Source: Enteractinococcus coprophilus
Lineage (GTDB): Bacteria; Actinomycetota; Actinomycetes; Actinomycetales; Micrococcaceae
Direction: 5' to 3'
Assembly: GCF_006716305.1 (NCBI RefSeq)
Contig: NZ_VFOU01000004.1
Coordinates: forward strand, 124,001 to 188,000
DNA length: 64,000 nucleotides
Below the pieces are notes generated by a model. It was not told the origin of the DNA. It saw nothing but the letters and a program-made list of their open reading frames with translations, and did no database searches. The stretch's first letter is position 1. Each line of letters opens with the position of its first letter. This document shows positions 53,688-62,266 of the stretch, one piece after another. The translations under genes and the position numbers were made by a program.

Positions 53688-54335
53688 CTAGCTGAGGCCG
53701 GCCTGATGCGCCAGGGCGAGTTCTTCGGCTTGGGCTTTTTTATTGCGTGAACTGTTCACGATGCCCATGATGAATAATCCGCCCGCAAGAATCACGCTGC
53801 TCAGGCCGATCAGGACACCTTGCAGCGCGGTGTTGCTCATCTGATAGCTGGAGCCGTCGCTGACGATAGCTTCCTGCCGGCACTGAACGGTATAGGTTCC
53901 TTCGCGGGCTTCAAAATGGGTGAAAATCACGTGATGCAGGCCTGGCAGGTGATAACCCGCGGCGGCGGCTTGGGATTCGGTGACCTGCTGTGATGAAGTA
54001 TTTGACATCACCGGGTGCCCCTCTGGGTCGGTGATGTCACACTGTTGCATTTGATCTGTGACGGAGGGTTCCTCGTCACCATAGTAGAGCGACAGGATCG
54101 TATATTTAGCGCCCTGAAGGTCAATTGAGGACGCCTGTGGCCCCACGCGCACCCCGGTCTCGAAAGCATCGGCATAGGATTCCCCGACGTCGGAAAAAGT
54201 ATTCATAATGCCCGAGACCGTGATCGCGATGGCGGTCACCAGACCAAGCACTCCCACGACAATGCTGGCCAGAATATAGCCTGCAACGGGACGTCGAAAG
54301 GAATCCGCGGTCTGGTGGTGGTGCGTCTGGGTCAC
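53688..54335 (-). CDS. Hypothetical two-helix membrane protein B of a tandem pair
   Basis: 215 residues. One membrane helix at about 18-43, an extracytoplasmic domain of about 110 residues with two Cys (QQCDIT and VQCRQE), and a second helix at about 170-193, then a short Lys-rich tail. It starts with GTG overlapping the stop of the preceding gene (GTGA). The same helix-domain-helix plan with two Cys recurs in that neighbour, so the two look like diverged tandem duplicates. No known family recognised. Confidence 0.6.
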   Translation of the reverse strand: MTQTHHHQTADSFRRPVAGYILASIVVGVLGLVTAIAITVSGIMNTFSDVGESYADAFETGVRVGPQASSIDLQGAKYTILSLYYGDEEPSVTDQMQQCDITDPEGHPVMSNTSSQQVTESQAAAAGYHLPGLHHVIFTHFEAREGTYTVQCRQEAIVSDGSSYQMSNTALQGVLIGLSSVILAGGLFIMGIVNSSRNKKAQAEELALAHQAGLS

Positions 54336-54988
54336 GCGGACGGCCCCGGATAGTACGGCTGTTGTCCTTGACCATAACCCGGGTAGGAGCCACCACCGTA
54401 GGGCGGGGATTGCTGTCGTTTGGATTTAGCGCGACGTACCAGACCAATAATGGTCAGCACTGCACCGACCAGGAAGAGCAGTCCTGCCAGGAGGAGGCTG
54501 ATACCAACGCCGATGAGACCGCCCAGTGGTAATGAACCACCGAGGGCGACCGGGTAGTCGGTGCAGGAGATTTCATACACGCCGTCGGCGGTGGATTCAA
54601 AGGACTGGATGGCCTGATAGGACAGGTCATCGACTGACATGTTCATATCAGCAGAACGATTGGTGATGTCATTGCCCTGTTCGTCAGTCACCGAGCAGCT
54701 GGCACCTGACATGACGTCGGGGTCTTGATAAATAAACCACTGATTATCTCCGAGACCATCGACCGTGACGTGTTCTTCAATGGAATACGTCGAGGACGCG
54801 AACTCTTCGAACTTACCGAACGACGAAACGGTCAAAGCCACCACGGCGATAATGCCGCCTATGACGCTGATACCAATCAGGATCAACCCGGCGATGAGCA
54901 TGCGGGTGCCGGGGCGCCGATTTCGCTGCGGCGAGGATGAAGCTTTATCCGACTGATATGGGCTAGGTGGCGGTGGTGTATACGACAT
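54332..54988 (-). CDS. Hypothetical two-helix membrane protein A of a tandem pair
   Basis: 218 residues from ATG 54988, preceded by GAAGGAATCC (a TTG at 55000 is less likely). Proline-rich cytoplasmic start, helix at about 31-55, an external domain with two Cys (GASCSVTD and EISCTDY) about 55 residues apart, a second helix around 155-182, and a Gly/Pro/Tyr/Gln-rich tail. The layout parallels the next gene. The spaced Cys pair may form a disulphide outside the cell. No function can be assigned. Confidence 0.6.
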   Translation of the reverse strand: MSYTPPPPSPYQSDKASSSPQRNRRPGTRMLIAGLILIGISVIGGIIAVVALTVSSFGKFEEFASSTYSIEEHVTVDGLGDNQWFIYQDPDVMSGASCSVTDEQGNDITNRSADMNMSVDDLSYQAIQSFESTADGVYEISCTDYPVALGGSLPLGGLIGVGISLLLAGLLFLVGAVLTIIGLVRRAKSKRQQSPPYGGGSYPGYGQGQQPYYPGPSA

Positions 54989-55143
54989 GGATTCCTTCAA
55001 TGGTTGTGATGATCATTCTAGTGTGCCAGATGCCGCGCGAAAGCACATAAAGAAGTGTTCGCCCCAGGGCATCACACCTGATCAGCAGCGTATATCAGCT
55101 CATCGACCGCACTCACCAGTGACATAGGAGATCCCCACCACAA

Positions 55144-56847
55144 CTACCCCTTGTCTTGGAGGTGGAGGCGTTTTCCCCGCCAGCGCTCGCGCAACCACCG
55201 GTCGTGTGTGGCAATGATGACCGTCCCCGGGTAGTCCTGAATCGATGCCTCCAATTCGGTGACTAATAACAAGGACAGATGGTTGGTGGGCTCATCCAGC
55301 AAGAGCACCTCTGGCGGGTTAGCAAGTAAGACTGCTAAATCCAAGCGGCGTTGTTGGCCGACGCTCAACGTCGCCAGGGTGCGGGTTTCATCGCGAGGAC
55401 TCAGTAGGCCGAAGGTCGATAGCGGTAAGGTTGCAGCACGTTCAATTCCTACGGTCTGTTCGTACACTGCGCGGGCGGTTTGGTCGGCCACCTCGTCCCA
55501 ATCACTTTCTTGACGAAGCATTCGGTAAGTCAGCTCCGCCAAGCGTTCAAATCTTCCACCGGTGGGTGTCAGGTTGCCTGCCAGCACTTCCAGGAGGGTG
55601 GTTTTACCGGTGCCGTTGGCGCCGGTGATCAGCAGGTGCTCTCCCTGACTAATGGTGAGTGAGATCGGTGCGAGACGTCCTGCTACCGTGACGTTTTTGG
55701 CTCGAATCAGCGCTTCGTCCGCTGCAGCCGACGTCGCAGTATCTTGTATAGCGACCTGCAGCCCTTGAAATGCGAGTCGGTCAGGTGGCCGGACGATCTG
55801 ATGTTGTTCAGCTTCGGCGAGACGGGAGCGGGCGTCATTGACTCGCCGGGCCACGACTTTGGCGTTTCGGTCTGCATGATATTTCTTTGCGATTCGGCTT
55901 TCGGTGCGCGGCTTCCAATCAGTGTGACCCACCACCTGGTGCTCATCTACGGCGGCGTGCAAACGTCTGATCTCGGCTTGTTCTTGATCATATTGATGTT
56001 GCCAACGCTGGCGTGCTGCCAATTGGAACGTCAGGTAATCCGAATAAGCACCACTGAAACGTGTGACGCCCTCACTGGGTAGTGCCTCATCGATCGCCGG
56101 ATCGGCGAGCGCTCGAGGTGCCGGATCTAAATCCAGAATGGACACCACCGTCTCGTCGAGAAATGCCCGGTCATGACTGACCATGATCACCGGGCCGTGC
56201 CATTCGGATATCACCGTTGCCAAATACCCCAGCGCCATATCATCCAGGTGATTGGTTGGTTCGTCTAATAAGAGGATATCCGGGGCTGACAAGAGGAGAC
56301 TGGCCATCGCTAGACGGGCGCGCTGACCTCCGGAGAGTTGCCCGACAGTTTTGTTACGAGCTAATTCGTCCAACCCGAGCCCGTGCATCGTCGTTTCAAC
56401 ATGTGCCTCGATCCCCCACGCTCCGAGACGTTCGGCGGCCCCAATGGCGGCCATATAGTCATTCAGTACACCGGAGGCTTGTGGCGTTTCGGCTATGGCT
56501 TGTGCCGCATCGACCACCGCGGCTTCCGCGGAACGCAAGCGTATTACCGCTTGCTCAAGGACTGCTGTCACGGTCAGCGCGTGAGGAAACTGCGGTTGTT
56601 GGTGGAGCAGTCCGATGTGCAGCTTGTCGCCATGCGAGGTAAAAATATCCACGCTGCCGTCATCGGGAGGCAGCTCGCCGGCCAAAATACGCAACAAGGT
56701 GGTCTTGCCAGAACCATTTTCACCAATGATGCCGACCCGATCGTGGTGGGCCACCGCGAAAGAAATATTGCTCAAGACACGGCGGTCGGGAAAGGCTTTG
56801 GAGATTCCTGAGACTTTCAGGTGCGTAAATGAAGTAAAACTCGACAC
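55144..56847 (-). CDS. ABC-F family ATPase (ribosome protection type)
   Basis: 567 residues, two ATPase domains and no membrane part. Domain 1: Walker A GENGSGKTT near residue 41, signature LSGGQRARL, LLLDEPTNHLD. Domain 2: Walker A GANGTGKTT near residue 410, signature LSVGQQRRLDL, LLLDEPTNHLS. The linker between them (about 270-350) is basic and helical as in ABC-F proteins that reach into the ribosome. It starts with GTG after AGGA. Subtypes range from translation factors to macrolide/lincosamide-type antibiotic resistance; the upstream leader (see findings) would suit a resistance type, but this is inference. Confidence 0.88.
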   Translation of the reverse strand: MSSFTSFTHLKVSGISKAFPDRRVLSNISFAVAHHDRVGIIGENGSGKTTLLRILAGELPPDDGSVDIFTSHGDKLHIGLLHQQPQFPHALTVTAVLEQAVIRLRSAEAAVVDAAQAIAETPQASGVLNDYMAAIGAAERLGAWGIEAHVETTMHGLGLDELARNKTVGQLSGGQRARLAMASLLLSAPDILLLDEPTNHLDDMALGYLATVISEWHGPVIMVSHDRAFLDETVVSILDLDPAPRALADPAIDEALPSEGVTRFSGAYSDYLTFQLAARQRWQHQYDQEQAEIRRLHAAVDEHQVVGHTDWKPRTESRIAKKYHADRNAKVVARRVNDARSRLAEAEQHQIVRPPDRLAFQGLQVAIQDTATSAAADEALIRAKNVTVAGRLAPISLTISQGEHLLITGANGTGKTTLLEVLAGNLTPTGGRFERLAELTYRMLRQESDWDEVADQTARAVYEQTVGIERAATLPLSTFGLLSPRDETRTLATLSVGQQRRLDLAVLLANPPEVLLLDEPTNHLSLLLVTELEASIQDYPGTVIIATHDRWLRERWRGKRLHLQDKG

Positions 56848-56932
56848 AATGATTCCTGCGATAGGACATTCCCCGCCGGGCTGCAGCCTCAGACGCGGGG
56901 CGGAACAGGATCATTGCTTCATGCCCGATATG

Positions 56933-57004
56933 TTATTGCACCCCATCCGCCCAAGCAACCTCAAAGGTGGCGCATATCGATCGGACCAACCCAAGTCCCC
57001 CCAT
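56933..57004 (-). promoter_or_regulatory. Possible leader peptide and attenuator before the ABC-F gene
   Basis: A 23-codon frame from ATG 57004 to TAA 56933 covers TCCGCCC (plus strand 56946-56952), which can pair with GGGCGGA (56898-56904). An alternative pairing uses CCCCGC (56871-56876) with GCGGGG (56895-56900). The two pairings share 56898-56900 and exclude each other, a form known from ribosome-mediated attenuation. The ribosome site of the small frame is weak. The remaining gap to 57142 shows no gene. Confidence 0.3.
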
Positions 57005-57142
57005 GATGCTGCCGTCGGGGATTCGGCTTCGAATGTCATAGCGAGAAGCAAGAGTGCGGTTGGCCGACGCCGCGGTTCAGCTTGGTGATTCCATCTCTTC
57101 TTCTACGATGAGCGTCCAGGGCACTGGCACGTCGACCCAAAA

Positions 57143-58717
57143 CTATGTAGTGCGGAAAACACTGCGCGGACCAAATCGATCCGGGCTGGCTTCTTGCCAT
57201 GCTTGACGCCACTGGCCGGGTGGATCTCTATAGAGTTGTCCTGGTTCCAGCCAGTCATACAGCTCTGCGTAGGAAGCGCTTTTTCCTTCGGCCAGGTTAC
57301 GCCGAAGCATTTCAGGATGCAGGTCGTCGGGATGTTGAACCCCAAGAGCGGCCATGACCCGCAGCGCTTCTCGTACGGTGTTGCGTTGGTAGTTGTAGAC
57401 GTATTCAGTTTTCGTTGGGACGTGAAGTGCTCGTTGGCGGCGTCTATTTTGCGTCGCGACACCCACCGGGCAGGTATTCTCGGCACACCTCATGGCTTGA
57501 ATACATCCCAGAGCCATCATCATGGCGCGCGCTGAGTTGAGGTAGTCGGCTCCTTGAAGCAGCCTTCGGACGATGTCACTGCCTTCAGCAATCTTTCCGG
57601 CAGCACCTATTCGAATGCGGTCGCGTAGTCCGGCCCCGACCAGCGCATTATGTACCGTCATGAGACCTTGGGTTAAGGGCATCCCAATGTAGTCCTCGAA
57701 CTCCACGGGAGCGGCTCCCGTGCCGCCTTCTGACCCGTCCACAATGATGAAATCCGGTGCAGTGCCCACTTGATGAATCGCTTTACAAATCGCTAACACG
57801 TCGCGTTGTGAAGTCACGCACAGCTTGAATCCAGCGGGTTTTCCACCGGCCAGCTCACGCATAGTGGCAATGAATTCGATGAGCTCTACCGGGGTAGAAA
57901 AAACAGTGTGATAGGGCGGACTGATACATTTTTCATCGCGCGGGACGCCTCGGATCTCAGCGATCTCTGCAGTGATTTTGGCTTGAGGGAGTACCCCACC
58001 AATGCCAGGTTTAGCACCCTGACTCAGCTTCAGTGACACCATCTTGACAGCATCCAGGGAGGCTCGTTCAGCAAATTTCTGCGGGTCAAATTCACCAGCT
58101 TCCGTGCGAGCACCGAAGTATGCGGTGCCGATCTCCCAGACTAAGTCCCCGCCCCCAGCCAAGTGGTGCGGAGAGATTCCACCCTCTCCGGTGTCATGAG
58201 CAAACTGGCCTTTCGCTGCTCCGGCATTGAGTGCCTGTATTGCATTGGCCGATAAGGAGCCGTAGCTCATCGAAGAGACATTGAGCAGTGCCATGTCATA
58301 AGGTTTTGCGCACTCTGCACCGCCCACCCGAACCCGTGGCGGGGTGGACAGTGGTTTGACCGGGGTGATCGAATGGACAAACCATTCTTTGCCTTCTGCG
58401 GTGATATCGTGCACCGTGCCGAAGGATTCTTCACTTTTACCATCGCGTGAACGCGCATAAATCAGTTCACGTGCGGTTCGATCGAAGGGGCGACCGTCCC
58501 AATCTCGTTCGATGAAGTATTGCTGAATTTCGGGACGGATTTTCAGCAGTAGACTTCGTCCGTGTCCAATGAGCGGATAATTGCGGAGTACGCCTGATCG
58601 TTTCTGCAGCAGATCATAGGTGACGACGGCACCAAGACCAAGCGCTGCTGAAGCGCCTCCCACCAGCTTGCCAAGCGGTTTTTTCGAAGTGCCGGTACTG
58701 AACCATTTCTTGAACAT
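57143..58717 (-). CDS. FMN-binding glutamate synthase-like protein
   Basis: 524 residues resembling the FMN/synthase half of GltB. An N-terminal hydrophobic stretch near residue 20-33 (GGASAALGLGAVVTYDLL) may anchor it. The core has MSYGSLSANAIQALN, DTGEGGISPHH, LKLSQGAKPGIGGVLP, the FMN-site IIVDGSEGGTGAAPVEF and a Cys cluster CIQAMRCAENTCPVG for an Fe-S centre. No amidotransferase domain is present, so it is not a complete glutamate synthase. The family is annotated as FMN-binding glutamate synthase family; its reaction is uncertain. Single gene with 180-295-base gaps on both sides. Confidence 0.85.
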   Translation of the reverse strand: MFKKWFSTGTSKKPLGKLVGGASAALGLGAVVTYDLLQKRSGVLRNYPLIGHGRSLLLKIRPEIQQYFIERDWDGRPFDRTARELIYARSRDGKSEESFGTVHDITAEGKEWFVHSITPVKPLSTPPRVRVGGAECAKPYDMALLNVSSMSYGSLSANAIQALNAGAAKGQFAHDTGEGGISPHHLAGGGDLVWEIGTAYFGARTEAGEFDPQKFAERASLDAVKMVSLKLSQGAKPGIGGVLPQAKITAEIAEIRGVPRDEKCISPPYHTVFSTPVELIEFIATMRELAGGKPAGFKLCVTSQRDVLAICKAIHQVGTAPDFIIVDGSEGGTGAAPVEFEDYIGMPLTQGLMTVHNALVGAGLRDRIRIGAAGKIAEGSDIVRRLLQGADYLNSARAMMMALGCIQAMRCAENTCPVGVATQNRRRQRALHVPTKTEYVYNYQRNTVREALRVMAALGVQHPDDLHPEMLRRNLAEGKSASYAELYDWLEPGQLYRDPPGQWRQAWQEASPDRFGPRSVFRTT

Positions 58718-58903
58718 CAGTCACACTTTCTTCTCCAGCCAATAAGTCAGGCCGCAATGATCGATGTGCTCAGGACTACCGCTCACACCTCGGTGCGGGC
58801 ACAGGTTGCAGGTCACGTAGTGCAGCAGTCTTTTGGTGTAGCGAGTCTACGACCGAGCCGGGCTGATTCATAGGCCTTCAGCGGCTCGAAGGCGTGGCAA
58901 GGA

Positions 58904-59635
58904 CTAACGATCAGAGCGTTGTGGAAGCCAGATCCAACCTTCAATCTGGGCTGTCTCGCGATAGCGCAGGGGTGGCCCTTCGCACTGGCCACGACGAATC
59001 TGGTGGCTGACTAAGCCTGCGATAATGGCGTCCAGGGCGTTATCATTTGCGACTACCAGCGCTGCATAGCCGTTCCAGTCCAGTGTGGGAAATCGCTGGG
59101 TCAGTCCAGTCATGATCTGCTGGCGTATCGCGGCACGTTGTGTCCCCTTATATCCAGTGTGGGGTAAGCCCCAGCGGTACAGCGCTGCTGCCGGATAGAC
59201 CTCGGCGACAGCACCCGATCCATCTCTGCTGACATCGATTTGCTGGTCGCGCAGCCGTGCCTCGATCCCAGCCCAGCGAAATGCAGGATAGGCAATCAGG
59301 TTGGCTGACACGCTTAACGGCGTGAGCCCGGTTGCCCGGTGGACTTCGCGGTCCGTGGTGCGCAGCGCCAACTCGCGACGCCAGGTGGGGCCCGTCGTGG
59401 CCGGTGGCGGAAGTGTCTGCTTGGCATGTTCTTCGACGAAAGCTGCGAAAGGTTGTGGCCAACCAAATGGTACATCCACCCCGGTGTACTCGACGTCTTG
59501 AACTGTTTCGATAACGTGGTCATCGACGACGCCCACCACCACAGACTCGAGCGCAATCTGCGTACCGTCATCGTGCAGGAGCGCCAGACCCGTGTTCTTT
59601 GGCTCTGCAGCTAGGTCGACACCACATACTCGCAT
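58904..59635 (-). CDS. DUF429 domain protein
   Basis: 243 residues from ATG 59635. The N-terminus VCGVDLAAEPKNTGLALL resembles the ribonuclease-H-like/predicted nuclease fold of DUF429, with DVPFGWPQPFAAFVEEH and later RTTDREVHRATG, plus AEVYPAAALYRWGL and NDNALDAIIAGLVSH. Two acidic residues in these motifs could bind metal. The frame extends to 59854 but there is no family similarity before 59635. Function unknown. It is divergent from the bet genes. Confidence 0.8.
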   Translation of the reverse strand: MRVCGVDLAAEPKNTGLALLHDDGTQIALESVVVGVVDDHVIETVQDVEYTGVDVPFGWPQPFAAFVEEHAKQTLPPPATTGPTWRRELALRTTDREVHRATGLTPLSVSANLIAYPAFRWAGIEARLRDQQIDVSRDGSGAVAEVYPAAALYRWGLPHTGYKGTQRAAIRQQIMTGLTQRFPTLDWNGYAALVVANDNALDAIIAGLVSHQIRRGQCEGPPLRYRETAQIEGWIWLPQRSDR

Positions 59636-60010
59636 GTCCCAACCGTAGTCGATCAGGAATGGCCTCGAAGCCCGCAAGCACACCCAGCATCGAGGGGACG
59701 CGCAGCTGCACCAATCGATGAACAATATCGTGCTGATTAGCATCGGCTTTTTGTTTGCGAGACACAAACCTCGGAAGCTCTGATGATGTGTTGAATGGCC
59801 AAGAGGAACGTTAGGTCCGGATCCACTCCGGCGTATTGTGGCTCTCACATGCACCTATGCGGCAACTAACAAATGCGCTAATTACTTGATTTCACTTGAT
59901 TTGCCGCCGTAAGGTTGCAATGTTCCCGGTCTGTGACGGTACGGAATAGCTTCAACCAGTTTCGTTATCGGAGCTGGCCGCCCGTATTCACCTTCAACGA
60001 GAGGAATGTC
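59636..60010. other. Gap between DUF429 gene and bet operon
   Basis: 375 bases with no convincing gene. A tandem 10-base repeat, ACTTGATTTC then ACTTGATTTG, lies at 59884-59903, and TTGCCG at the end of it matches CGGCAA about 35 bases before; these could bind a regulator of betT. No strong -35/-10 pair was found. Confidence 0.35.
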
Positions 60011-62266
60011 ATGGCTGGTGCCGTGGGATCTTCCGATGCTCACGCTGCAGCACGACCCGACCCCGGGATGAGCACAACGCAGCAGACCCCACCGGAGAAG
60101 ACAAAATATTCCCCGGTCAACAAACCGGTTTTCTTCACCTCGGCCGCGCTGATCGTCGCATTCGTGCTGTGGTCCTGGCTGTTGCCGGCGCAAGCCGAAA
60201 CCGTCATCTTCGGTACCATGGACTGGGTTGCGACCAACCTTGGTTGGTACTACGTGTTGACCGTGACCATCGTGGTGGTCTTCGTCCTGGTCGTCGCGCT
60301 GACCAAGGTCGGTCGCGTCAAAATGGGTCCCGACCATTCCAAACCCCGATTCAATTTATTCACCTGGGCCTCCATGCTGTTTGCCGCTGGCATCGGTGTG
60401 GACCTCATGTTTTTCGGGATCTCCGGTCCAGCAACGAACTATCTCACCCCGCCTGAGTCCGCGGGACTGTCTGATGAAGCCGCCCGCATGGCCCCGTTGT
60501 GGACGATGTTCCACTACGGTATCCCTGGTTGGGCACTCTATGCGCTCATGGGGATGGGCGTCGGCTTATTTGCTTACCGATACCATCTGCCCTTGAGTAT
60601 TCGGTCGGCGCTGGCTCCGATCTTTGGGAAACGGATCAAGGGCATCCCGGGCCACGCCGTGGATGTCGCCGCCGTCCTGGGAACAATTTTCGGTATCGCG
60701 GTCTCCCTGGGTATCGGTGTGGTCTTCTTGAACTATGGGCTGTCATATATCTTTGGCATTCCACAATCGATGACCGTCCAGATTGCCCTGATGGTTCTGG
60801 CCGTGGGCATCACGATCATCTCCACGGTCACCGGTGTCGATAAAGGCATTCGTCGGCTGTCCGAACTCAACGTCATCTTATGTATTGTGTTGATGCTCTG
60901 GGTGCTGTTTTCGGGGAACACCCCGCAGCTGATGAACCAGCTGATACAAAATGCCGGCGACTTCGCTTCCCGGTTCCCCTCCATGATGATGAACACGTTC
61001 GGTTACACTGCCGGCAGTCCTGACTACCCCGCGGCTGATTGGATGAAGGACTGGACGCTGTTTTTCTGGGCCTGGTGGATCGCCTGGGCAGCCTTTGTTG
61101 GACTCTTCCTTGCCCGCATTTCTCGCGGCCGGACTCTGCGCCAGTTCGTCTTAGGGGTACTGCTGATTCCCTTTAGCTTTATCCTGCTGTGGATCTCGAT
61201 CTTCGGCAACGGTGCGCTCGCGTTCTTTAGGGCCGGGGATGAGGTCTTCCTCAACGAAGCGATCAGTCTGCCAGAATCCGGGTACTTCACCCTGCTGGCA
61301 CAATACCCAGGCGCAACGTTCAGCATCGGCCTGGCTGTGGTCACCGGTCTGCTGTTCTACGTAACTTCGGCGGATTCCGGATCGCTGGTCATGGCAAATC
61401 TGACATCCAAGCCGTCCACTGATGATTCCGACGGCGCACCGTGGCTGCGTATCTTCTGGGCGGTCGTCACCGGGGCGCTGACCCTAGCGATGCTGTTCAT
61501 TGAAGGGGTCTATACACTCCAGGCCGCCACCGTGATGATCGGGCTGCCGTTTTCCATCGTGATTTATTTGATGATGTTCAGTCTGTTCAAGGTCTTACGG
61601 ACCGAACGACAAAGCATTGACTCCAAACGAGCGATTATGCCCGGAGTCCTTTCTAGTATCCGTGACACCACGGGGCGTCCATCGACCACCTGGCGTCAGC
61701 GACTTGCACGCCGAATGTCTTGGGCAACTGCTACCCAAGCTCGCGATTTCATGAACAACGTGGCGACTCCTGCAGTCGAAGAAGTCGCTGAAGAGCTCAC
61801 CAAACTTGGTGCCAACGTCACATGTCACCGAGGCGAGCACCCAGAGTATCCGATCCCCTATGTGGATCTGATAGTGCACTTCACCGACCAGGACGAATTC
61901 AAGTACCAGCCCTATCCGGTCGCGTACAACGTGCCAAACTATGCGCACAACATATCTGCCGTCTCCGAAGTCTTCTTCAAAGTCGAAGTCTTCAACCTCA
62001 CCGGCTCACAGGGCAAAGACATCCTGGGCTTTACCAAAGATCAAGTCATTTCCGACATCCTGGATGCCTATGACGCCCACATGATGTACATGTCCATGAT
62101 TGGTGACAAGGGCTCGCCCTCCAGCGTGGTCGAGGCCACCATTCCCGATGAGTGGACCGACAGCGACCAGATCCACACCCCCACCAGCACCATACCGATC
62201 GTGCCAGCAGAACCAACTGGCCAACAGAACTCCACAGGACAAGGAGAAACCCCAAATGACCGCTAA
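60011..62266 (+). CDS. betT: BCCT-family choline transporter
   Basis: 751 residues. About twelve membrane helices run from residue 35 to 560. The BCCT signature is seen as TLFFWAWWIAWAAFVGLFLARISRGRT in two parts: WAWWIAWAAFVGLFLARISR is its core near residue 355. A long cytoplasmic C-terminal domain of about 180 residues follows, as in proton-driven BetT that responds to osmotic stress. GAGAGGAATGTC precedes the ATG 60011. Choline as substrate is inferred from the following betaine aldehyde and choline dehydrogenase genes. Its end overlaps betB by 11 bases. Confidence 0.9.
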   Translation: MAGAVGSSDAHAAARPDPGMSTTQQTPPEKTKYSPVNKPVFFTSAALIVAFVLWSWLLPAQAETVIFGTMDWVATNLGWYYVLTVTIVVVFVLVVALTKVGRVKMGPDHSKPRFNLFTWASMLFAAGIGVDLMFFGISGPATNYLTPPESAGLSDEAARMAPLWTMFHYGIPGWALYALMGMGVGLFAYRYHLPLSIRSALAPIFGKRIKGIPGHAVDVAAVLGTIFGIAVSLGIGVVFLNYGLSYIFGIPQSMTVQIALMVLAVGITIISTVTGVDKGIRRLSELNVILCIVLMLWVLFSGNTPQLMNQLIQNAGDFASRFPSMMMNTFGYTAGSPDYPAADWMKDWTLFFWAWWIAWAAFVGLFLARISRGRTLRQFVLGVLLIPFSFILLWISIFGNGALAFFRAGDEVFLNEAISLPESGYFTLLAQYPGATFSIGLAVVTGLLFYVTSADSGSLVMANLTSKPSTDDSDGAPWLRIFWAVVTGALTLAMLFIEGVYTLQAATVMIGLPFSIVIYLMMFSLFKVLRTERQSIDSKRAIMPGVLSSIRDTTGRPSTTWRQRLARRMSWATATQARDFMNNVATPAVEEVAEELTKLGANVTCHRGEHPEYPIPYVDLIVHFTDQDEFKYQPYPVAYNVPNYAHNISAVSEVFFKVEVFNLTGSQGKDILGFTKDQVISDILDAYDAHMMYMSMIGDKGSPSSVVEATIPDEWTDSDQIHTPTSTIPIVPAEPTGQQNSTGQGETPNDR

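Noticed and set aside
59568-59765. 65-codon minus-strand frame between DUF429 and betT genes
   Set aside because: Overlaps the DUF429 start in another frame with no ribosome site or similarity.
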